A DNA stretch of 34,492 nucleotides from a bacterium. GTDB taxonomy: Bacteria > Gemmatimonadota > Gemmatimonadetes > Gemmatimonadales > Gemmatimonadaceae. The DNA lies in NCBI GenBank assembly GCA_027484025.1, contig JAIXTI010000281.1, forward strand, positions 1 to 34,492. Direction: 5' to 3'. The notes beneath the pieces were generated by a model. That model saw only the letters and a program-made list of their open reading frames with translations, ran no database searches and was not told the DNA's origin. Positions 7,398 to 16,143 of the stretch are shown here, piece by piece; within the stretch, counting starts at the first letter, position 1; the number at the start of each line of letters is the position of its first letter. The translations under genes were made by a program, and so were the position numbers.

Positions 7398-7612
7398 GAA
7401 CGGGGCTCCCGGGCGCAGCGCAAAAGGGCGTTTGTCTTGCCAACGGCAGAGTTGCTCGCAGCCGCCTGCTGGGACGAATCGTACGGCCAACCGGCCCGTT
7501 CCGTAACTCATCTGGTGCAGCAATGCGGCGGCATTGCCGCGATCGCCATCCCGTCGTAAGCTGCGAAAAGGCGCCGATGCCTCTCGTCAGGACATACGCC
7601 GAACGGAACGGA
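7398..7612. other. Divergent intergenic region with small inverted repeat
   Basis: 215 bp between the starts of the kinase (-) and receiver (+) genes, which must hold both promoters. It contains the perfect inverted repeat GCAATGC-GGCG-GCATTGC (7520-7537), a possible operator or a structure in a leader. I cannot pick a convincing -35/-10 pair. Confidence 0.35.
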
Positions 7613-7999
7613 ATGATGAACGCACCAGAGACTGGCGCTCGCGTGCTGGTGGTAGACGACAATGTCGACGCGGCGGAGAGTCTCGCATTGCTCCTGCAGC
7701 GGGAAGGGCACGTCGTCGATGTGGCCTTCGATGGACGCCGCGCTGTCGAGCAATACGAGATGCATCATTACGCCGCGGTCATTCTCGATATCGGCCTGCC
7801 CGTGCTCGACGGGCATGAGTGCGCTCGTGCCATGCGTCAGCGGCAGGGCGATCGGCCACTCCTGATCATTGCGCTCACGGGGTGGGGGCACGCGGAGGAC
7901 CGCCGCCGGACCGAGGCCGCCGGCTTCGACCACCACTTGGTGAAGCCCGTGCTGCCATCGGAGCTGCAGGCGTTGCTGGCGGCGGGCGTCAGGGGCTAG
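7613..7999 (+). CDS. Single-domain response regulator
   Basis: A 128-residue stand-alone receiver domain. RVLVVDDNVDAAESL carries the acidic pair, VILDIGLPVLDG has the phospho-acceptor D59, LIIALTGWG holds the conserved Thr, and LVKPV has the conserved Lys. Nothing follows the receiver, so output must be by protein contact, as in CheY-like proteins or phosphorelay intermediates. The sequence style (ALTGWGHAEDRRRTEAAGFDHH) is that of receivers normally attached to hybrid kinases. The start at 7613 is one of two adjacent ATGs, and a Met at 7577 is also possible. It is divergent from the hybrid kinase at 7397 and ends 31 bp before the M1 peptidase gene, which may be co-transcribed. Confidence 0.88.
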   Translation: MMNAPETGARVLVVDDNVDAAESLALLLQREGHVVDVAFDGRRAVEQYEMHHYAAVILDIGLPVLDGHECARAMRQRQGDRPLLIIALTGWGHAEDRRRTEAAGFDHHLVKPVLPSELQALLAAGVRG

Positions 8000-8030
8000 C
8001 GTTCGGGGTCTCCTTTTCCCCAGAGCGTCC

Positions 8031-10070
8031 ATGTTCCGTTCGTCTTTTGCTGTCGCCGCCCTCGTGGCGATCTGTTCGGCGTCCTTCCCCGCGTCGTTAT
8101 CGGCGCAAGCGGTTCCGCCCCGCGCCGTCCGGCGTGACATTCCCATCACGAATGCCATCCGCAAGGCGATGGCCGCCGGCACGCGCGACTCCACCGGGCG
8201 CCCCGGAGCCCGCTACTGGCAGCTGCGCACCGATTACGCCATCGACGTCGCGCTCGATCCGGCCACGGCCCGGCTAACCGGCAAGGCGCGCATCACGCTG
8301 CACAACAGCAGCCCCGACGCGCTGTCGGCCATCGGCCTGCGTCTCGATCCCAATCACTTTCTGGGCAACGCACCGCACTCCGCTCCGTGGGTCCCCGCCG
8401 AGGTGACCGACGGGATGGTCATCTCGCGCATGACCGTCGATGGCAAGTCCGTGAACGTGGCTGGTGCCACTGTCGCCGGAGCCGAAGGGGCTCGCGCCAT
8501 TCAAAACCAGCAGCAGGCCGCGGCGGCCGCTGCCGCGGAGAACACCCTGCTCAGTGGCCGCTCGACCAACGCGCGCGTCCGACTGGGTACGCCCATCGCG
8601 CCCGGCGCCAAGGCCGTGCTCGAAATCGAATGGTCGCACAAGCTGCCGGGCGGTCCGGGCACCGGCCATCGCATGACGCAGCGCTGGGCCGATACGCTCT
8701 TTCAGCCCACGCAGTGGTATCCGCGCGTTGCCGTATACGATGATCTGCGCGGCTGGGACTCCGAGCTCTACCTCGGCCCCTCGGAGTTCTACAACAACTT
8801 CGGCACTTTCGATGTGAACATCGATGTGCCCGCCGGCTGGATCGTGAGCGGCACCGGACTGCTGCAAAATCCTGCCGACGTGCTCACCGCCAAGGCGCGT
8901 GCGCAGCTGGAGAAGGTCACCACGACCAACGAGGTTACCACCATTGTAGGCGCCGACGAAGTCGGTCCGGGGCAGGCGACCGCCACGAGTGGCAACGGCA
9001 GGCTGGTGTGGCGCTTCCATGCCGACACGGTGAACGACTTCGCGTGGGCCACCGCCAAGAAGTACGTGTGGCAGGCCACGCGCGCGACCATCCCCGGCAA
9101 GGGCGTCGTGCCCATCCACATGCTGTACCTGCCGGGCCGCGCCAATCTGTTCGCGAAGGCCGGTGAGGTCACGCGTCACGCGCTCGAGTTCTACTCCAAG
9201 CTCTGGTTCCCCTACCAGTTTCCGCAGCTCACGCTCCAAGACGGTCCGAGCGCGGGCATGGAGTACCCCATGGTGATCAATTCGAACGTGGGTGCCGCCG
9301 ATCATGAAACGGGACACATGTGGTGGCCCATGGTGGTGAGCAACAACGAAACGTGGTACGGCTGGATGGACGAGGGGTTCAATCAGTACATGAACATCCT
9401 GTCCGATGCCGATGCGGCGGGAAAGCCGCCGGTGCTTGATGGCGAGGGTCAAAGCTACGGCGCCATCAGCGGTCGTGAGACCGAGCCGCCGATGATGTGG
9501 AACGCCAACTATGCCGGCCCCGCGTCGTACGGCTTCACGACTTACAGCAAGACCCCGCTCATGTTGTCCGCGCTGGGCGGCATCGTCGGAGATAGCGCGG
9601 TTCAGCGGGCCCACCGCGAGTGGGCCACCGCCTGGATGTTCAAGCATCCCTCGCCGTGGGACTACATGTTCTTCATGAACAAGGCGCTGGGCCGTGATCT
9701 GGGGTGGTTCTGGAATGCGTGGCTCTTCACCACTGAAAGCGTGGACCACCGGTTGGCGAGCGTGAAGCCCCAGGGCATCCGGACCACGGTGGTCGTCGCG
9801 CACGACGGACAGATGCCGGCGCCCGTCATCCTAGACGTGAAGTTTGCCGCCACGGGGCCGGCGATTCGTCCCATGAAGAACGCGGTCATGCTCGATGCGA
9901 CCACGGCACGCGTTTCATACCCGGTAGATGTGTGGTTTGGCGGCAATCGCACCTTCACCGCCGATTTGGTCTTCGGCGGACGGGTGATTGAATCGATCAC
10001 CCTCGACCCGCAGCGGCGGTTCCCTGACCGGTCACCGGCCGACAATGCCTGGAAACGGAACGCCCCCTAA
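8031..10070 (+). CDS. Secreted M1-family zinc metallopeptidase
   Basis: A 679-residue gluzincin. The first 26 residues form a signal peptide (RSSF, hydrophobic core, cleavage after SAQ), placing it in the periplasm or outside. The catalytic motif is HETGH (H425, E426, H429) with the third ligand E448 eighteen residues on (WMDEGFN), the HEXXH-X18-E spacing of M1. The substrate-pocket motif is a GPSAGMEYP variant of GAMEN, a form seen in bacterial M1-like secreted enzymes. The N-terminal beta domain (about 60-330) includes an Ala/Gln-rich insert near residue 160 and the M1-like WYPRVAVYDD. It most likely removes N-terminal residues from peptides, but some homologues have other preferences. There is no Shine-Dalgarno sequence. 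A weak hairpin follows at 10112. Confidence 0.9.
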   Translation: MFRSSFAVAALVAICSASFPASLSAQAVPPRAVRRDIPITNAIRKAMAAGTRDSTGRPGARYWQLRTDYAIDVALDPATARLTGKARITLHNSSPDALSAIGLRLDPNHFLGNAPHSAPWVPAEVTDGMVISRMTVDGKSVNVAGATVAGAEGARAIQNQQQAAAAAAAENTLLSGRSTNARVRLGTPIAPGAKAVLEIEWSHKLPGGPGTGHRMTQRWADTLFQPTQWYPRVAVYDDLRGWDSELYLGPSEFYNNFGTFDVNIDVPAGWIVSGTGLLQNPADVLTAKARAQLEKVTTTNEVTTIVGADEVGPGQATATSGNGRLVWRFHADTVNDFAWATAKKYVWQATRATIPGKGVVPIHMLYLPGRANLFAKAGEVTRHALEFYSKLWFPYQFPQLTLQDGPSAGMEYPMVINSNVGAADHETGHMWWPMVVSNNETWYGWMDEGFNQYMNILSDADAAGKPPVLDGEGQSYGAISGRETEPPMMWNANYAGPASYGFTTYSKTPLMLSALGGIVGDSAVQRAHREWATAWMFKHPSPWDYMFFMNKALGRDLGWFWNAWLFTTESVDHRLASVKPQGIRTTVVVAHDGQMPAPVILDVKFAATGPAIRPMKNAVMLDATTARVSYPVDVWFGGNRTFTADLVFGGRVIESITLDPQRRFPDRSPADNAWKRNAP

Positions 10071-10111
10071 AGCTCCGGTTCGTCCCATCCGATATTAAGA
10101 AAGTGCTAAAG

Positions 10112-10137
10112 GGCGTGCCCCCTGCGGGGGGCGCGCC
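10112..10137 (+). terminator. GC-rich hairpin, possible weak terminator
   Basis: GGCGTGCCCCC, a TGC loop, then GGGGGGCGCGCC (one bulge, one G-T pair), 42 bases after the peptidase stop. There is no T tract, so termination would be weak or need a factor. Confidence 0.4.
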
Positions 10138-10194
10138 ACTGATGACGGCGCCGCAGCCGCATATCGCGTGGTGAACTCTGTGTGACCCCCTGAA

Positions 10195-12177
10195 ATGTTT
10201 GCTCTACGGTCCGTTCGGGCGCGCTTGCGCGCCGTTGCACTACTTGGCGCGGCGGGTATTCTCGCAGTCGCGGTGGCCGGGCAGGCGGCGCTCCGTCTGG
10301 CTCGCGCCTCTACCACCGAGCTGGTGGCCAACAATACGGCGCAGCGCTACCAGATGGACAGCGACATGATGCACGACGCGATGCGCGCGGATGTGCTCGA
10401 GGCGCTCTTTTCGGCGCAGCGCGGCGACAGCGCCGGCGTGCGCGACTCGCGCAAAGCCCTCCAAGAACACGCCGCCCGCTTCATGGCATCGCTGAATGCC
10501 GCTGATACACTACTGGCGCACACGCCCATTGCGGAGCAAATGCCCGCGCTCCGGAAAAGCGTGTCGGGATACGCGGCCGCCGCGGCCGCCGTGCAGGAGG
10601 TCGCTCTCGTCAATCCGGCGCAATCGGCCGAACTCTATCAGAAGTTCCTGGTGAGCTTCTCCGAAGTCGAAGACGGTATGGAAGCGTTCGGTGATCGCAT
10701 TCAAAGCATGAGCACCGACGTCAAGACGAGCACCGCGACGCAGTTCACGCGGGCCATGTGGTTCATCTGGAGCATCTTCGCGGTCTTCTTTGTGGCGGGG
10801 CTCTGGTATGCCTGGCGCATCGCCTCGTCCATCGGCACGCGGCTCACGAATATCTCGGCGCACATTCAGGCGCTGCAGGAACGCGGGATGGGGGCAGTCT
10901 CCGCCGCGCTGACGTCACTGGCTCGCGGAGAGCCGGTGGCCGTCGCGCCGTATGCGCCGGAGGCGTTGCAGGATACCACTGGCGATGAGCTCGGCGTCGT
11001 GGCGCTGGCCGTCGACACCATGGCCATCGAGTGCGCGCGTTCGCTCGACGCGTGCGATCGTGCGCAGAACGCGGTGGGCTATACGGTCCAGGAAATCGAC
11101 CGACTGGCCACCTCCGCGCGGGCCGGTGAGTTCGATGTACAGGCCAAGCTCGGGACGCTCGAGGGGCGCTACACCGACGTGCTGCGCGGTGTCGAAGGGG
11201 TCATGCGTGCGGCTGCGACCCCACTCGCCGAGGCACGTCGCGTGCTGGAGCAGGTGGCCGATCGCAATCTGGAAGCGCGGATGGACGGCGACTTCCATGG
11301 CGAGTTCGCTCGCGTGCAGGAAGCGCTCAACAGCGCGATTCAGTCGCTGTCGCAAACGCTTGGGCAAGTGCGCGCCGCCGCCTATCAGGTGGATGATGCC
11401 TCGTCGCAGCTGAGCGAGGGGAGCCAGCAGCTGGCGCAGGGTGCGTCGACGCAAGCGGCAAGCGCCGAGGAAATCGCCGCATCACTCTCCGAACTGAGCT
11501 CTTTGGCCACTGTGGCCGCCGGGCAGGCGGCCGACGTGCGCGTCAGCGCGACCAACGCGTCGCAGAGCGTGAAGCGCGGCTCGGAGGCGATGCTCGCGCT
11601 ACAGGCCGACATGCAGCGTATCAAACAATCGGCCGACGCCACGCAGCGCATCGTGAAGACGATTGACGAAATCGCCTTTCAGACGAACTTGCTTGCGCTC
11701 AACGCCGCCGTCGAAGCGGCGCGCGCTGGCGATGCCGGTCGCGGATTTGCGGTCGTCGCCGAAGAAGTGCGGGCGTTGGCCATTCGCTCCGCGGACGCGG
11801 CCAAGCAAACGGCCGCGCTCATCGACGAAGAGATTCAGAACGTCGATGGCGGTGTGGCGCGGGAGCAGGCCGTTCGTGAGCAGCTCGATGCGGCGCGTCA
11901 GCACGTCGAGCACGTGGCGCTCGTCATCGACGAGATCGTGACGGGGACCGAGCAGCAGGCGCGTGGGATCAAGGAAATCGGCCAGGGCGTGGCCGTCATG
12001 AGCGATGTCACACAGCAGGTGGCCGCCAACGCCGAGGAATCGGCCGCCGCCGCTGAAGAGCTGCAGGGGCAATCGGCCCACTTGGCCGCCGCCGTGAAGG
12101 GCTTCAAAACCCGTGACCTCGAAACCCGCCAACCGGACGCCCAGTCGGTCAATGCCCGGAGACGTCGGGCCGCGTGA
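10195..12177 (+). CDS. Methyl-accepting chemotaxis protein
   Basis: A 660-residue transmembrane chemoreceptor. TM1 is residues 13-35 and TM2 about 184-207 ([20 protein letters not shown]). They enclose a roughly 145-residue helical periplasmic sensor of the four-helix-bundle type. HAMP and HAMP-like linkers run to about residue 390. The signalling domain contains the invariant hairpin tip [18 protein letters not shown] and [15 protein letters not shown] (about 490-530), which binds CheA/CheW. Ala/Glu/Gln-rich flanks hold likely methylation sites (for example [11 protein letters not shown] and [13 protein letters not shown]). No C-terminal NWETF-type CheR tether is seen, since the end is RRRRAA-like. 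It is read alone. A terminator lies 125 bp downstream. The ligand is not predictable. Confidence 0.94.
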   Translation: MFALRSVRARLRAVALLGAAGILAVAVAGQAALRLARASTTELVANNTAQRYQMDSDMMHDAMRADVLEALFSAQRGDSAGVRDSRKALQEHAARFMASLNAADTLLAHTPIAEQMPALRKSVSGYAAAAAAVQEVALVNPAQSAELYQKFLVSFSEVEDGMEAFGDRIQSMSTDVKTSTATQFTRAMWFIWSIFAVFFVAGLWYAWRIASSIGTRLTNISAHIQALQERGMGAVSAALTSLARGEPVAVAPYAPEALQDTTGDELGVVALAVDTMAIECARSLDACDRAQNAVGYTVQEIDRLATSARAGEFDVQAKLGTLEGRYTDVLRGVEGVMRAAATPLAEARRVLEQVADRNLEARMDGDFHGEFARVQEALNSAIQSLSQTLGQVRAAAYQVDDASSQLSEGSQQLAQGASTQAASAEEIAASLSELSSLATVAAGQAADVRVSATNASQSVKRGSEAMLALQADMQRIKQSADATQRIVKTIDEIAFQTNLLALNAAVEAARAGDAGRGFAVVAEEVRALAIRSADAAKQTAALIDEEIQNVDGGVAREQAVREQLDAARQHVEHVALVIDEIVTGTEQQARGIKEIGQGVAVMSDVTQQVAANAEESAAAAEELQGQSAHLAAAVKGFKTRDLETRQPDAQSVNARRRRAA

Positions 12178-12203
12178 TTCCCGGATCTCAAGAGTCTCAG
12201 TAC

Positions 12204-12232
12204 TTGACCAGATTTGTTCGTAGGGCTAAGGT
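12204..12232 (+). promoter_or_regulatory. Sigma70-like promoter without an adjacent ORF
   Basis: TTGACC (12204-12209), a 17-bp spacer, then TAAGGT (12227-12232). This is the best consensus spacing I see in the window. The next start codon is about 140 bp away, beyond a terminator hairpin, so the promoter may serve a small RNA. Confidence 0.45.
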
Positions 12233-12238
12233 CCTAGA

Positions 12239-12331
12239 ACAACTGCTTCGTGGTCATTTGCCGCCTCTTGCCGCCACGTAAAACAACGAGCTAAAACGCG
12301 ACGCCCGGGCGGCTCACACTGCCCGGGCTTT
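12239..12331 (+). ncRNA. Candidate small RNA or attenuated leader
   Basis: A transcript starting 6-8 bases after the -10 box at 12227 would run about 93 nt and end at the intrinsic terminator at 12303-12331. No start codon with a convincing ribosome site and ORF lies inside. It could be a small RNA, or a leader that attenuates the ATP-grasp gene at 12373. Both readings are inference from promoter and terminator alone. Confidence 0.3.
12303..12331 (+). terminator. Intrinsic terminator
   Basis: GCCCGGGC (12303-12310), a 10-base loop, GCCCGGGC (12321-12328), then TTT. It ends either the chemoreceptor transcript or the candidate small RNA, and it lies 41 bp before the next gene. Confidence 0.65.
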
Positions 12332-12372
12332 GTCGTATCCGGACGGCATTACCGCAGCTTCAGGAGTGCGCC

Positions 12373-13347
12373 ATGTCCACGATTCGCCCGCTCGCCATTT
12401 ATCACGAGCATCCCGACTGGTTTCGCCCGCTGTTTGCGGAGCTCGACAAGCGGGGGATTCCGTACGAGCGGCTCGACGCCGCCGCCCACGTGTTCGACCC
12501 GTCGGAGCGCGAGCTGCCGTGGTCGCTGGTGTTCAACCGGGCCAGCCCCTCGGCGTACTTGCGCGGCCATGGGCAGACCACGTTCTACACGCTGCACTGG
12601 CTCCGCCATCTCGAGCGGCTTGGCGTGCCCGTGGTGAACGGCGTCGAGGCGTACACCAACGAATTGTCCAAGGCCACGCAGCTCGATCTGCTGCGTGAGC
12701 TCGGGCTGCCATTCCCGCGCTCACGCGTCATCAACCATGCGTCGCAGGCGCTCGCCGCCGCCGACGGTCTACGCTACCCGATCCTGGTGAAGGCGAATGT
12801 CGGAGGCAGTGGCGCCGGCATCGTGAAGTACGAGACTCCCGAGATTCTGGCGGCGGCAGTCGCGGCGGGAACGGTGGATCTCGGCGTCGACGGCACCGCC
12901 CTCGTGCAGGAGGCGGCGCCACTGCGCAATGGACACATCACGCGCGTCGAAACGCTCAACGGCAAGTATCTCTACGCCATCAACGTGTATCCGGCGGTGG
13001 GCTCGTTCGACTTGTGCCCGGCCGACGCCTGCCAGACCACGAGTGGCGCGGAGCTCGTGCGCGGCGCCTGTGCAATTGATGCGCCCAAGAGCGGCATGCG
13101 CGTCGAGCGCGCCGATCCGCCTGCGGAGATCATTGCGCAGGTCGAACGCATTTCGCAGGCCGCCGGGATCGATGTGGGAGGGATCGAGTATCTCGTGGAC
13201 GACCGCGATGGGCAGCACTACTTCTACGACGTCAACGCGCTGTCGAACTTTGTGGCCGATGCCGTCAACGTCGTGGGCTTCGATCCCTTCGTGAAGCTCG
13301 TGGATTTTCTCGAGGTGCGCGCGGGGCTCATCGGGGAGACGGTCTGA
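12373..13347 (+). CDS. ATP-grasp ligase (RimK-like)
   Basis: A 324-residue cytoplasmic protein of the ATP-grasp superfamily, which joins a carboxylate to an amine or thiol through an acyl-phosphate. The glycine-rich nucleotide loop is ILVKANVGGSGAGIVKY (about 135-151). The lid strand LVQEAAPL follows, and the metal-binding end is YFYDVNALSNF (about 283-293), the D/N-x-N pattern of RimK-like enzymes. The N-terminal pre-ATP-grasp domain (YHEHPDWFRPLF...) is compact. AGGAG lies 7 bases before the ATG, a good ribosome site. Its stop overlaps the start of the next gene (TGATG), so the two are translationally coupled. The substrate is unknown. The pairing with a flavin monooxygenase suggests one small pathway, and no precursor peptide is visible next to it. 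Confidence 0.85.
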   Translation: MSTIRPLAIYHEHPDWFRPLFAELDKRGIPYERLDAAAHVFDPSERELPWSLVFNRASPSAYLRGHGQTTFYTLHWLRHLERLGVPVVNGVEAYTNELSKATQLDLLRELGLPFPRSRVINHASQALAAADGLRYPILVKANVGGSGAGIVKYETPEILAAAVAAGTVDLGVDGTALVQEAAPLRNGHITRVETLNGKYLYAINVYPAVGSFDLCPADACQTTSGAELVRGACAIDAPKSGMRVERADPPAEIIAQVERISQAAGIDVGGIEYLVDDRDGQHYFYDVNALSNFVADAVNVVGFDPFVKLVDFLEVRAGLIGETV

Positions 13348-14402
13348 TGCGCTTCGGATACTGGTTGCCCGTGTTCGGTGGGTGGTTACGCAACGTCCCG
13401 GACGAAGGGATGGAAGCGAGCTGGCCGTACGTGCAGCGGCTGGCGCGTCGCAGCGAGGAAATCGGCTTCGATCTCACGCTCATCGCCGAGTTGTTTCTCA
13501 ACGACATCAAGGGCGTGGAAGCGCCCGCGCTCGATGCGTGGAGCACGGCGGCCGCCCTCGCGGCCGTCACGACGCGACTCGAGCTCATGGTGGCGGTGCG
13601 TCCCACGTATCATCACCCCGCCACGCTCGCCAAGCAGGCGGCGAACATCGATCGTATCAGTAACGGTCGTCTCTCGCTCAATGTCGTGTCGAGCTGGTGG
13701 AAGGACGAGGCGCGTCGCTACGGCTCGCAGTTCGACGAGCATGACGATCGCTATGCGCGCACGGCCGAGTGGCTCGATGTCCTGAAGGGGGCGTGGTCGG
13801 AGAAGGCGCTGTCGTATCGCGGCGCCTACTACCAGGTCGATGAGCTCATCGTCGAACCCAAACCGGTGTCCAGCCGCGGACGCCCGCATCCGGTGTTGTA
13901 CGCGGGTGGTGAATCGGAAGCGGCCAAGTCGCTCATCGCGCGCGAGTGCGACGCGTATGTCATGCATGGCGATCCGGCCGAGCGCATCCTGCCCAAAGTG
14001 CAGGACATGCAGCGCCGTCGTGAGGCGGCAGGACTGCGTCCCATGCAGTACGGCATGGCGGCGTATGCCATTGTGCGTGACACCGAAGCAGAAGCGAAGC
14101 GTGAGCTCGAGCGCATCACCAATGTGGCGCCAGGCTCGCCGGGGTTCGGCAATTATCAGGATTGGATTGCCAACACGCAGCTCGATCAGCAGTTGTCCTT
14201 GCAGGATTACTCGGTCTCCAACCGGGGGCTGCGGGCAGCGCTGGTGGGCACGCCGGAGCAGGTGGCCGACCGTGTGCGTGAGTTCGAGCGCGCGGGTGTT
14301 GGGCTCTTGCTGTTGCAGTGCAGCCCGCAGCTCGAAGAGATGGAGCGGTTCGCCGAGCAGGTCATTCCGCTTGTGCGGGGGGCGCAGTCGGCGGCGGCGT
14401 AA
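13347..14402 (+). CDS. LLM-class flavin-dependent monooxygenase
   Basis: A 351-residue luciferase-like TIM-barrel enzyme, expected to use reduced FMN supplied by a separate reductase. Family marks are the N-terminal RFGYWLPVFGGW strand, MVAVRPTYHHPATLAKQAANIDRISNGRLSLNVV (the conserved 'HP...AK....D..S.GR' region, about 87-115), GWW-like SSWWKDE, and LVGTPEQVADRVREF near the end. The overall look is closest to the alkanesulfonate/dimethylsulfone monooxygenase branch (SsuD/SfnG type), which splits C-S bonds, but the substrate cannot be assigned. The start ATG at 13347 overlaps the stop of the ATP-grasp gene. No sulfonate transporter or flavin reductase is nearby. Confidence 0.88.
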   Translation: MRFGYWLPVFGGWLRNVPDEGMEASWPYVQRLARRSEEIGFDLTLIAELFLNDIKGVEAPALDAWSTAAALAAVTTRLELMVAVRPTYHHPATLAKQAANIDRISNGRLSLNVVSSWWKDEARRYGSQFDEHDDRYARTAEWLDVLKGAWSEKALSYRGAYYQVDELIVEPKPVSSRGRPHPVLYAGGESEAAKSLIARECDAYVMHGDPAERILPKVQDMQRRREAAGLRPMQYGMAAYAIVRDTEAEAKRELERITNVAPGSPGFGNYQDWIANTQLDQQLSLQDYSVSNRGLRAALVGTPEQVADRVREFERAGVGLLLLQCSPQLEEMERFAEQVIPLVRGAQSAAA

Positions 14403-14412
14403 CCGCGCAACA

Positions 14413-14430
14413 CGACGGTTCCCCCCGTCG
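14413..14430 (+). terminator. Short hairpin, possible weak terminator
   Basis: CGACGG-TTCCCC-CCGTCG, 11 bases after the monooxygenase stop and before the amidase -10 box. It has a six-pair stem and no T run. Confidence 0.3.
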
Positions 14431-14441
14431 CGACTTGGCGG

Positions 14442-14452
14442 TTAATTCTGCC
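14442..14452 (+). promoter_or_regulatory. Candidate leaderless -10 box of the amidase gene
   Basis: TTAATT (14442-14447) lies five bases before the ATG at 14453 in an otherwise GC-rich gap, with no Shine-Dalgarno sequence. It is a slightly shorter version of the pattern at 2118 and 25030. Confidence 0.35.
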
Positions 14453-15994
14453 ATGCGCTCACTACGTGCCCTCCTCGTCGTCGTTCCCGCTGTGCTGTCG
14501 TCTCGTCTGCCAGCACAGCGGGCACCGTTTCCCATCGACACCGCGTCCATTGCGACGGTGCACGCCGCGTTCAAGAGTAAGCGGCTGACCTGTCGCGTAC
14601 TGGTGCAGCAGTACCTCGCCCGCATCGACGCGCTCGACAAAAAGGGACCGGCGATCAACAGTATCGTGATCACGAATCCCGCCGCGCTCGTCATCGCGGA
14701 TAGTCTCGATGCGCGCTATGCGCGGTCGGGGCCGGTGGGGCCGCTGCACTGCATCCCGCTCATCGTGAAAGACAACTTCGAGACCGTCGGCTTGCAGACC
14801 ACGGCGGGGTCGCTGGCGCTCGAGGGGTGGAAGCCCAAACAGGACGCCACGATGGTGCGTCTCGTGAAGGAGGCGGGGGCCATTGTGCTGGCCAAGAGCA
14901 ACCTGGCTGAGTGGGCCTTCACGCCGTACGAAACGGTGAGCTCCATTTTGCCGGGATACACGCGCAACCCGTATGCACTCGATCGTGTGACGGCCGGCTC
15001 GAGCGGCGGGACCGCCGCCGCCGTGGCTGCTGGCTTTGCGACACTCGGGCTGGGCACCGATACCGGCAACAGTATTCGTGGGCCGTCGGCGCACCAGGCG
15101 CTCGTGGGGATTCGCTCCACCATGGGGCTGACGTCGCGCGCCGGCGTCGTGCCACTCAATGCGGTCGCCGATGTCGCCGGGCCAATGGCGCGGTCGGTCG
15201 CCGATGCGGTGGCCGTGTTCGATATCATTGCCCACAGTGATCCGGCCGACACGGTCACCGCGCCCGCGGATAGCAAGCGCCCGGCGCGCTACACGGACGC
15301 GCTGCGCGCCGGATCACTCCGCGGCGCCCGTATCGGGGTGCTCCGTCAGGCCTACGAGCGGCCCACGCTCGACGCCGAGGTCAAGGCGGTATTCGAGCGG
15401 GCAGTCGCCGATCTGCGGCGTGCCGGCGCCATCGTGTTCGACACGGTGCGCGTCGATTCGCTCGACGCCATTCAGCGGAAGCAGCAAGGCGGATGCAACC
15501 GCTTTGGCGCCGACCTCGAGCGCTACCTCGCCACGCGCGGTCCGGAGGCGCCCGTGAAGAACGTGAATGACGTGGTGCGCAGCCGCCGGTATCACCCCAC
15601 GGTGGAACAGCGTCTCCGCGACGCCGCGCAGGTCACCGAAGCGCCCGAGCAGAGCGCCGGATGCCAGTCGCGCGAGCGGGTGCGCGCGGCGCTCCGCGTG
15701 GCGGTCACGCAGCTCATGGACTCGCTGCAGCTCGACGCCATGATTTACCCCACCTGGAGCAACCCACCGCGGCTCATTGGCGATCTCAACACGCCGCACG
15801 GTGACAACAGCCAGCTCTTCTCCCCGTCCACCGGTTTCCCGTCCATGACGGTGCCAATGGGCTACACCCGTGATGGGCGCCTGCCGGCGGGGATTTCGTT
15901 CTTCGGACGGGCGTGGAGTGAAGCGAAACTCATCGGGCTGGCGTTCGACTACGAACAGCAGACACGGCACTGGCGGCGTCCCGCACTTCGGTAG
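14453..15994 (+). CDS. Secreted amidase-signature hydrolase
   Basis: A 513-residue enzyme of the amidase signature family (Ser-cisSer-Lys). The catalytic lysine is in PLIVKDNFE (K106), the cis-serine pair in TAGSSGGTAA (S183/S184) and the nucleophile in GTDTGNSIRG (S207). The usual GGS before the nucleophile reads GNS. The first 22 residues form a signal peptide ending LPAQ, so the enzyme works outside the cytoplasm. That argues against a GatA role and for hydrolysis of amides or peptides. The C-terminal third includes YPTWSNPPR and GFPSMTVPMGY, the typical end of secreted amidases. The start at 14453 is used because the signal peptide begins there. The frame is open upstream to 14318, inside the previous gene. 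It may be in the same transcript as the ligase/monooxygenase pair. Confidence 0.9.
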   Translation: MRSLRALLVVVPAVLSSRLPAQRAPFPIDTASIATVHAAFKSKRLTCRVLVQQYLARIDALDKKGPAINSIVITNPAALVIADSLDARYARSGPVGPLHCIPLIVKDNFETVGLQTTAGSLALEGWKPKQDATMVRLVKEAGAIVLAKSNLAEWAFTPYETVSSILPGYTRNPYALDRVTAGSSGGTAAAVAAGFATLGLGTDTGNSIRGPSAHQALVGIRSTMGLTSRAGVVPLNAVADVAGPMARSVADAVAVFDIIAHSDPADTVTAPADSKRPARYTDALRAGSLRGARIGVLRQAYERPTLDAEVKAVFERAVADLRRAGAIVFDTVRVDSLDAIQRKQQGGCNRFGADLERYLATRGPEAPVKNVNDVVRSRRYHPTVEQRLRDAAQVTEAPEQSAGCQSRERVRAALRVAVTQLMDSLQLDAMIYPTWSNPPRLIGDLNTPHGDNSQLFSPSTGFPSMTVPMGYTRDGRLPAGISFFGRAWSEAKLIGLAFDYEQQTRHWRRPALR

Positions 15995-16089
15995 CGTGCG
16001 GCGTCCATGAAACCGTGGCATTTTCCGACGCCGGTTCATACAAATCACCATTGCGTCCGGTCGGTCCCACATGCCTATTGAGAGGTACA

Positions 16090-16101
16090 GTCGAGCTCGA
16101 C
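16090..16101. promoter_or_regulatory. Perfect 12-bp palindrome, possible operator
   Basis: GTCGAG-CTCGAC lies 43 bases before the kinase start at 16144, in the 149-bp gap after the amidase. Its position fits a repressor or activator site. No bound regulator is known. Confidence 0.3.
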
Positions 16102-16143
16102 GTTGAGCTTTCTGCAGGTCTAGTCCCCTCGACTCCGTTCTGA

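Noticed and set aside
8274..9803. 509-codon open frame on the minus strand
   Set aside because: It lies wholly antisense to the M1 peptidase gene, whose catalytic motifs are intact. Composition is His/Arg/Gly-rich, as expected for a GC-rich shadow frame.
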